Origin: Bacteroidales bacterium
GTDB lineage: Bacteria; Bacteroidota; Bacteroidia; Bacteroidales; BM520
Reading direction: 5' to 3'
NCBI GenBank assembly: GCA_023230285.1
Contig: JALNXP010000051.1
Location: 1-11,488 of the forward strand
DNA: 11,488 nucleotides
Shown piece after piece: positions 6,759 to 11,488 of the stretch. The notes beneath the pieces are model-generated. The model was not told the origin of the DNA. It searched no databases and worked only from the letters and a program-made list of their open reading frames with translations. A program made the position numbers and the translations under genes. Numbering within the stretch: the first letter of the stretch is position 1; each line of letters begins with the position of its first letter.

Positions 6759-8048
6759 TTAAACATTAATTACGGTTTTATAGATACCGGTGATTTTAGC
6801 TGCGGCTTTTTCCCATTTCAGTTCCATTATTTCTTGTTTTCCGCAACGTTTATACATTTGGCTAAGAGAATCATAATGGAGCAGACCATAGATAAAGTCA
6901 GCCATTGCGTTTACGTCCCAGTAATCGATTTTCAGTGCGTGTTCCAATATTTCGGACACACCGGATTGTTTAGAGATGACGACAGGGACATTAACTCTCA
7001 TGGCTTCGAGCGGGACAAGTCCAAAAGGTTCTGATACCGAAGGCATTACAAACACATCACTCATTGCGAACATTCTATCCACCTGTTCACCGCGCAGGAA
7101 GCCTGTAAAATGAAAATGGGAAGACAGTCCGAGTCGGGCTACATACCTTATCATTTTCTCCATCAAGTCGCCGGTACCTGCCATTACGAATCGCACATTT
7201 GAATCTTTTTCGAGTATCAGTTTAGCGGCTTCAATAAAATATTCAGGACCTTTTTGGAACGTCAGACGCCCTAAGAAGGTCACGACTTTTTCTTTCACAT
7301 TCTTTTTAACCTCATCTATATCAGGCAGTTCCGATAGTTCTATTGCATTATGTACGGTAACCACTTTATCAGGGTTGATACCATATTTATTGATAACAGT
7401 ATTAGCGGTAAGGTTACTCACCGTTATCACCTTATCGGCGGCTTCCATACCTGCTTTTTCGAGATTATACACCAAAGAATTGACATGTTCGCCTGTTCTA
7501 TCGAACTCTGTGGCGTGTACATGTACGACCAAAGGTTTTCCAGAAGCTTTTTTAGCGGCTATTCCTGCGGAATAAGTAAGCCAGTCGTGAGCATGTATCA
7601 AATCGAAATCATGTTCACAGGCAATTTTAGAAGCTACTAAGGCGTAGCGGGCAACTTCGTCCATCAGGTTAGCACCGTATTTACCGGAGAACTCGTATTT
7701 TTGAGCATAAATAGGATTAGAAGTATAATTTGGTATAGACTTTAATTTTTCGATATATTTTTCGAACTCTTCCGGTCCAAGATAAGGAATCAAAGAGGAG
7801 CCGACTTCGATATAAGTCATTTTCTCCATTTGTTCCTTATATACTGTTTCGTAAAAGTCGACTTCTACGTCACTTGCATTCACAAAATCGGCGACAGAGG
7901 AATCTTCATCGCCATAAGCTTTAGGGACGACAAAAATAAGTTCTACCCCATTCTTAACCAATCCTTTAGCCATTCCATAGCAAGCAGTACCGAGACCGCC
8001 GGTAATATGAGGGGGAAATTCCCAGCCAAACATTAAAACTTTCATCAT
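6759..8048 (-). CDS. Glycogen synthase-type glycosyltransferase (GT-B fold)
   Basis: A 429-residue retaining GT-B glycosyltransferase that probably extends alpha-1,4-glucan from a nucleotide-glucose donor in the cytoplasm. The N-terminal domain has ITGGLG (15-20), the glycine-rich donor/acceptor loop of glycogen synthases, then HAHDW (152-156) and HVHATEFDR (176-184). The C-terminal domain has FLGRLTFQKG (258-267) and the E-x7-E donor-site motif SEPFGLVPLE (339-348; E340 and E348). It is shorter than E. coli GlgA (about 477) and lacks the KTGGL lysine, so it is closer to the GT4-like synthases of Bacteroidota; a maltosyl-1-phosphate-type synthase is a less likely alternative. Its ATG overlaps the debranching-enzyme stop as ATGA, which implies coupled translation. 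A second in-frame ATG directly follows the first, so the true start could be 8045. Confidence 0.88.
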   Translation of the reverse strand: MMKVLMFGWEFPPHITGGLGTACYGMAKGLVKNGVELIFVVPKAYGDEDSSVADFVNASDVEVDFYETVYKEQMEKMTYIEVGSSLIPYLGPEEFEKYIEKLKSIPNYTSNPIYAQKYEFSGKYGANLMDEVARYALVASKIACEHDFDLIHAHDWLTYSAGIAAKKASGKPLVVHVHATEFDRTGEHVNSLVYNLEKAGMEAADKVITVSNLTANTVINKYGINPDKVVTVHNAIELSELPDIDEVKKNVKEKVVTFLGRLTFQKGPEYFIEAAKLILEKDSNVRFVMAGTGDLMEKMIRYVARLGLSSHFHFTGFLRGEQVDRMFAMSDVFVMPSVSEPFGLVPLEAMRVNVPVVISKQSGVSEILEHALKIDYWDVNAMADFIYGLLHYDSLSQMYKRCGKQEIMELKWEKAAAKITGIYKTVINV

Positions 8049-10012
8049 TTCACGACTTTAGAATTTTCACTTATTTTAATCAGTTCGGTAACCCACAAAA
8101 GGGCGGAGACATTAGTTGCCTGAGATATAGTGCCGCTACCTTCATAAGGAGGATTACCATTATATAATTGAGAGATAAGACCGATGCCGCCTTCAGACAT
8201 TTCCGGTTCAAAGTCGGCGACTATCTTCTTCAGATATTGTCCGGCGTAATTACCGCCTTCCAATTTGAATATGCTGATAGCATAAAATATAAGCAACCAT
8301 GGGTAAGCCGATCCTGAATGTTGGCTTAATCCGCGTTCGTTATGGTCACCTTCGCACTTAGCCAAATACTGTTCATGACGTGGCGACAAAGACCTAATGC
8401 CACGAGGTGTCATTAACTCTTCGTGGACAACTTTAAGAATGGACATTGACTGCGGCATAGACAATGGCGTATAACGCATTGCAATAGCTATCAGTTGATT
8501 AGGGCGTATCAAATAATTTTTTTCTTTATCATTAAAAAAGTCACACAAGTAGCCATGTTCCTGACTCCAGAAAGCCTCTAAAAACGAGGCAGCAAGTTTT
8601 TCCGCAAAAGGTTTCCACTCTTCTACAAATTCGTTATCGTTAGCAGAGGCAGCTATTTCCATTGCGAAACATATTGCATTGTACCACAAAGCATTTATTT
8701 CCACGGCATAACCTGTGCGCGGTGTTACGGGCTTTCCGAGTACCACAGAGTTCATCCACGTAAGGGCGAGACCTTCGCGTCCGTGATGAAGCAGACAATT
8801 TTCATCGGCATAAATACCGTAATCAGTACCATTTTTATAGCTATACAGTATTATTTTAATATACTTCCACCATCTTTTATATACGTCTTTATTTCCGCCG
8901 GAGCAATAGAAAGCATATTGTTGCAGTGCCCATATAAACCATAGCGAAGCATCAGCAGAAGGCGTTACGCTCGAATGTATATTATAAGAAAATTTAAAGA
9001 ATGCGCCGGACATATCCTCTACCATTGCATTAATCACACTTCTAAATATGTCCGGTTTATTTTGTGTCAATGTTAATCCGGGCAAAGATATAAAAGTATC
9101 GCGAGGTATTACGCCGAGCCATTGATAGCCGGCAATAACCTTATATTTACCATTTTCATTGATAAGAAATTGTTGAGCTGCATTCAACAGGCAAGAGCGG
9201 AAGCTGTCGCGTGGCATGCGGCGAGCCAATTCATTATTAAACAAGCGGGTAAGACAATTAGGGTTACTTTCTTCGATACCCACAGACAAAATTACGCTTT
9301 CTCCGGGTGCTAATTTTATTTCAAAAAATCCCGGCGTATACAAATCTTCCAATCCATAATATCCGCGTTCAATATCTTTTTCGTATTCAAAATTATAATA
9401 CCAATCCGGAGCATGAACATACTCAAACGGTTTATTCAGTTGAAAGTGCAGATAAGAATATCCGTTATACATACGGCATTTTATTCCGTCATGAATAACA
9501 TCATAATGTTTATCTACATCATTATTAGCCTTTGATAGTTGATGGCGATTTCTATAAGCAAGCAGCGGACAAATTTTAAGTGTGGTATCGGAGTGAGCTT
9601 CGAGTAAAGTATATCGCACCATAAATCTGACACCATTATAAGTATTAATACGCTCTTTTTTCAGAAGCACTCCTCCCACTCTGTAAAACAGAGCCGGCAT
9701 TGGGTCAAAAGTCAGTTCACGTATATATTTATGTCCTTTAGGATAATAATATCCGTTCTGATAGCGATGAACAGCGAGATGAAATTCCTCTTCATGTTGA
9801 ATAATGGACTCATCTAAACTCGACAGCAGCACATGCAAATCGCCATCCACATAAGGTTGCGGTGCCACTAACAGTCCATGGTAACGACTTGTATTACATC
9901 CTATTAAAGTCGTAGACCCATAAGCTCCGTTTCTATTTGTACGTAACAATTCCCTTTTGAGACCGTATGATAAATTCACAAGGGAAGACTTATCGAAATG
10001 TATATAACTCAT
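8045..10012 (-). CDS. Amylo-alpha-1,6-glucosidase, glycogen debranching enzyme-like (GH133)
   Basis: A 655-residue bacterial glycogen debranching enzyme-like protein, expected to remove alpha-1,6 branch glucose from glycogen in the cytoplasm. The N-terminal domain (about 15-260) carries RTNRNGAYGS (24-33) and CNTSRYHGLL (39-48), typical of the GDE N-terminal family. The (alpha/alpha)6 catalytic domain (about 275-645) carries AGYQW with RDTFISLPGLTL (294-315), DASLW (354-358), LTWMNS (417-422), TPRTGYAVEINALWYNA (430-446) and GLISQLYNGNPP (611-622). In most relatives I recall, LTWMNS is TWMD and the ISQ in GLISQL is ISE or PE. Here they are Asn421 and Gln615, both at likely catalytic acids. 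First gene of the glycogen operon, with its own promoter and an inverted repeat at the start codon. Family assignment is firm; catalytic competence is not. Confidence 0.9.
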   Translation of the reverse strand: MSYIHFDKSSLVNLSYGLKRELLRTNRNGAYGSTTLIGCNTSRYHGLLVAPQPYVDGDLHVLLSSLDESIIQHEEEFHLAVHRYQNGYYYPKGHKYIRELTFDPMPALFYRVGGVLLKKERINTYNGVRFMVRYTLLEAHSDTTLKICPLLAYRNRHQLSKANNDVDKHYDVIHDGIKCRMYNGYSYLHFQLNKPFEYVHAPDWYYNFEYEKDIERGYYGLEDLYTPGFFEIKLAPGESVILSVGIEESNPNCLTRLFNNELARRMPRDSFRSCLLNAAQQFLINENGKYKVIAGYQWLGVIPRDTFISLPGLTLTQNKPDIFRSVINAMVEDMSGAFFKFSYNIHSSVTPSADASLWFIWALQQYAFYCSGGNKDVYKRWWKYIKIILYSYKNGTDYGIYADENCLLHHGREGLALTWMNSVVLGKPVTPRTGYAVEINALWYNAICFAMEIAASANDNEFVEEWKPFAEKLAASFLEAFWSQEHGYLCDFFNDKEKNYLIRPNQLIAIAMRYTPLSMPQSMSILKVVHEELMTPRGIRSLSPRHEQYLAKCEGDHNERGLSQHSGSAYPWLLIFYAISIFKLEGGNYAGQYLKKIVADFEPEMSEGGIGLISQLYNGNPPYEGSGTISQATNVSALLWVTELIKISENSKVVK

Positions 10013-10013
10013 A

Positions 10014-10038
10014 TAGCACTTGTTTTTAGCAAGTGCTA
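10014..10038. promoter_or_regulatory. Perfect 9-bp inverted repeat at the glycogen operon start
   Basis: TAGCACTTG (10014-10022) and CAAGTGCTA (10030-10038) are perfect reverse complements around a 7-nt spacer. The repeat overlaps the -7 element by three bases (10036-10038) and ends one base before the ATG at 10012. It could be an operator for a sugar-responsive repressor. Read as RNA, the transcribed part could instead form a hairpin that hides the start codon. Confidence 0.6.
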
Positions 10039-10068
10039 AAGTAATATAAATATTTGAGTTTTTACAAA
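10036..10068 (-). promoter_or_regulatory. Promoter of the glycogen operon (-33 TTTG, -7 TACTTTAG)
   Basis: On the minus strand TTTG (10068-10065) is followed by a 21-nt spacer and TACTTTAG (10043-10036), one mismatch from TAnnTTTG. The spacing is within the Bacteroidota range of about 19-21. Transcription would start near 10030, giving a leader under 20 nt. It is the only promoter in the window with both elements at correct spacing. Confidence 0.6.
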
Positions 10069-10104
10069 AAACATCTTATTTTTTTTCAAAAAAAAATAAG
10101 ATGT
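10065..10104 (-). terminator. A/T-rich terminator hairpin after pfkA
   Basis: ACATCTTA plus eight Ts (10071-10086) pairs with a run of As plus TAAGATGT (10089-10104), a stem of about 16 bp with a tiny loop. On the minus strand it is followed by TTTTTTG. It lies 46 nt beyond the pfkA stop and should end that transcript before the glycogen operon. Its T-tract contains the -33 TTTG of the operon promoter. Confidence 0.75.
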
Positions 10105-10149
10105 TTAATTCAAACGGCAAATCAGCTTAAAAAAATTCGATTTATCACA

Positions 10150-11244
10150 TCATATACCGATGCAGATACCAAGTCCGAGAGCTGTTTTCATGAGGGCTGT
10201 ATCCATAGTCACGAGGTTTGGAGACATGATAGCCTCTTTAAGTGTGACATGAGTAATATAAGGGTGTCTGTAAGAGACCATTGTACCGAATTTCTTTTCG
10301 AGGACGAGTTCAAAAGCTTTCACTCCAAATTGTGAAGCGAGGACTCTGTCGTAAGCGATAGGCACACCGCCACGTTGCAGATGTCCTAACACAGTAGTAC
10401 GAATACTATGTTCACAGCCGGCATCTTTCAGTTCTTTTTCCAATTGGAACCCCACACCGCCAAGGACTCTGTTTTCGTATCCCGGTTCGCTACTTGTATG
10501 AGCAACATTTTGTCCATTGATATTTCTTGCACCTTCAGATATTACTATATTAATAAATCCGCGACCTTTACTAAAGCGAGACTCTATTTTATCCATCACC
10601 TTATTAATATCGTAAGGGAATTCGGGCAGCAGGCAAACTTCAGCTCCGCCGGCAACAGCTGAGTTAAGAGCTATCCAGCCCGCATCTCGCCCCATAACTT
10701 CAAGAATCTGCACACGATTATGGCTGGCAGCGGTAGTCACCAACTTATCAACAGCTTCGGTTGCAATTTGCACAGCAGTTTGGAAGCCGAAAGTGGAATC
10801 GGTAGCCGACAAGTCGTTGTCAATAGTTTTAGGCACGCCTACTATATTAAGACCTTTCTCGAACAATCCTTGTGAAATACGCTGTGAACCGTCGCCACCA
10901 ATATTAATGACAGCATCTATGCCGAGATAAGAAATTTTGCGTATCATTTCATCGGAGCGGTCAACAGTTATCCATGTGCCATCATTCTGTTTAACCGGCC
11001 ATGCAAAAGGACCTCCCTTGTTAGTTGTTTGAAGTATTGTACCTCCCTGATAATGAATGCCTCTCACAGCATGCTCATCAAGTACGACTATTTCAGTAGG
11101 CTCTCTAAGAATACCGTTAAAAGCCTCTATTGACCCGACAACTTCCCAGTTTTTTTCTTGAGATGCACGATTAACCACAGCTCTAATTACTGCATTTAAT
11201 CCCGGACAATCTCCGCCGCCGGTTACTAACATCACTCTATTCAT
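10150..11244 (-). CDS. pfkA: 6-phosphofructokinase
   Basis: A 364-residue phosphofructokinase that phosphorylates fructose 6-phosphate to the 1,6-bisphosphate, the committed step of glycolysis, in the cytoplasm. GGGDCPGLNAVIR (9-21) is the N-terminal nucleotide loop and NIGGDGS (114-120) the phosphate-donor site. VPKTIDND (137-144) holds the catalytic Asp142, MGRDAGW (184-190) and LPEFPYD (206-212) are substrate segments, and GHLQRGG (287-293) is the sugar-phosphate motif. G119, equivalent to E. coli Gly104, predicts ATP as donor, whereas PPi enzymes have Asp there. K139, equivalent to E. coli Gly124, is a residue usual in PPi enzymes, so this is a mixed type resembling trypanosome and some actinobacterial ATP enzymes. 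It is about 45 residues longer than E. coli PfkA. Separate promoter and terminator; upstream of the glycogen operon on the same strand. Confidence 0.94.
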   Translation of the reverse strand: MNRVMLVTGGGDCPGLNAVIRAVVNRASQEKNWEVVGSIEAFNGILREPTEIVVLDEHAVRGIHYQGGTILQTTNKGGPFAWPVKQNDGTWITVDRSDEMIRKISYLGIDAVINIGGDGSQRISQGLFEKGLNIVGVPKTIDNDLSATDSTFGFQTAVQIATEAVDKLVTTAASHNRVQILEVMGRDAGWIALNSAVAGGAEVCLLPEFPYDINKVMDKIESRFSKGRGFINIVISEGARNINGQNVAHTSSEPGYENRVLGGVGFQLEKELKDAGCEHSIRTTVLGHLQRGGVPIAYDRVLASQFGVKAFELVLEKKFGTMVSYRHPYITHVTLKEAIMSPNLVTMDTALMKTALGLGICIGI

Positions 11245-11326
11245 ACAATAAAATTTTTAATAACACATTAATCTTAGTACATGACAAAATTTTCAAATTT
11301 TCTTTTTAATTTTCTTATAATCAATT

Positions 11327-11353
11327 AGTTATGAACATTTTTTGTTGATAACT
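11327..11353. repeat. 11-bp inverted repeat with one mismatch
   Basis: AGTTATGAACA (11327-11337) and TGTTGATAACT (11343-11353) are reverse complements except for one position, around five Ts. It lies in the presumed pfkA leader about 85 bp from the start codon. It may be an operator or an RNA hairpin. Each arm is also one base off a TTATCCACA DnaA box. Confidence 0.5.
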
Positions 11354-11375
11354 TTTTTCATTAGTTATTGAATAA

Positions 11376-11442
11376 GTGATTGATATTCAGTATTTTAGAA
11401 GCAAAAAATCTTCACACCTTTTCTTCTATGAATATCAATCAC
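11376..11442. repeat. 14-bp perfect inverted repeat, extended hairpin
   Basis: GTGATTGATATTCA (11376-11389) and TGAATATCAATCAC (11429-11442) are perfect reverse complements. Just inside, TAGAAG (11396-11401) pairs with CTTCTA (11423-11428), leaving a 6-nt bulge on one side and a 21-nt loop. No T-run follows, so it is not a standard terminator. Confidence 0.75.
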
Positions 11443-11446
11443 AACT

Positions 11447-11455
11447 GCAAAAATA
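11447..11455 (-). promoter_or_regulatory. Possible -7 element upstream of pfkA
   Basis: On the minus strand this reads TATTTTTGC, matching TAnnTTTG. A transcript would begin around 11442, almost exactly at the outer arm of the 14-bp inverted repeat, with a leader near 200 nt before the pfkA ATG. No clear -33 is visible upstream. Confidence 0.4.
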
Positions 11456-11488
11456 ATCAATTTTCAGACACATTACGTTGTTTTTTTG

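Larger units (their letters stand above)
11245..11488. other. 244-bp A/T-rich non-coding region upstream of pfkA
   Basis: No reading frame of note is present on either strand. The stretch holds two inverted repeats (11327-11353 and 11376-11442) and a -7-like box (11447-11455), all placed to act in the leader of pfkA. The 80 bases nearest pfkA show only A/T-rich sequence without an exact TAnnTTTG. Confidence 0.6.

Noticed and set aside
7350..7640. Plus-strand frames inside the glycogen synthase gene
   Set aside because: They are short, overlap each other and lie antisense to well-conserved glycosyltransferase motifs.
10054..10335. 93-codon plus-strand frame at the end of pfkA
   Set aside because: It runs through the terminator hairpin and is antisense to the conserved C-terminal part of phosphofructokinase.
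11327..11353. DnaA-box-like arms suggesting a replication origin
   Set aside because: Each arm is one base off TTATCCACA and there are only two. No dnaA, dnaN or box cluster is present, so an A/T-rich coincidence is more likely.

Overview
The window looks like chromosomal DNA of a low-GC member of the Bacteroidota, probably Bacteroidales. Three things point there: TAnnTTTGC-type -7 elements in several intergenic gaps, few clear Shine-Dalgarno sequences, and a glycogen gene set (debranching enzyme, glycogen synthase-like glycosyltransferase, GH57 amylase) of a type known from Bacteroides. There is no sign of phage, insertion sequence, CRISPR array, tRNA or rRNA. Nine protein genes fill most of the window, one of them cut by the left edge.

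Layout. (1) 1-942, minus: murB, lacking its C-terminus. (2) 943-1090: divergent promoter region. (3) 1091-4214, plus: a tight three-gene unit of a threonine-synthase-fold PLP enzyme, a short-chain dehydrogenase/reductase (3 nt gap) and a two-domain VOC protein (37 nt gap). (4) 4358-5161, plus: an orphan lipoprotein with its own -7 element, closed by a strong bidirectional terminator. (5) 10012-5232, minus: glycogen operon, with debranching enzyme and glycogen synthase overlapping by ATGA, then the GH57 amylase after 30 nt. (6) 11244-10150, minus: 6-phosphofructokinase with its own terminator and a long leader rich in inverted repeats.

How the genes may work together. The minus-strand block is a storage-carbon module: glycogen synthesis and breakdown, next to phosphofructokinase, which feeds released hexose phosphate into glycolysis. 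The amylase and the debranching enzyme both carry substitutions at positions I align with catalytic acids.

The plus-strand block is the most interesting part. A threonine synthase relative paired with an SDR that has a basic, amphipathic C-terminus fits the first and third steps of sulfonolipid (capnine) synthesis in Bacteroidota: cysteate formation and 3-ketocapnine reduction. The acyltransferase for the middle step is not in the window. The third gene, a VOC protein that also ends in a basic tail, would be an undescribed partner. This is inference from fold, pairing and lineage, and plain threonine synthase remains an alternative.
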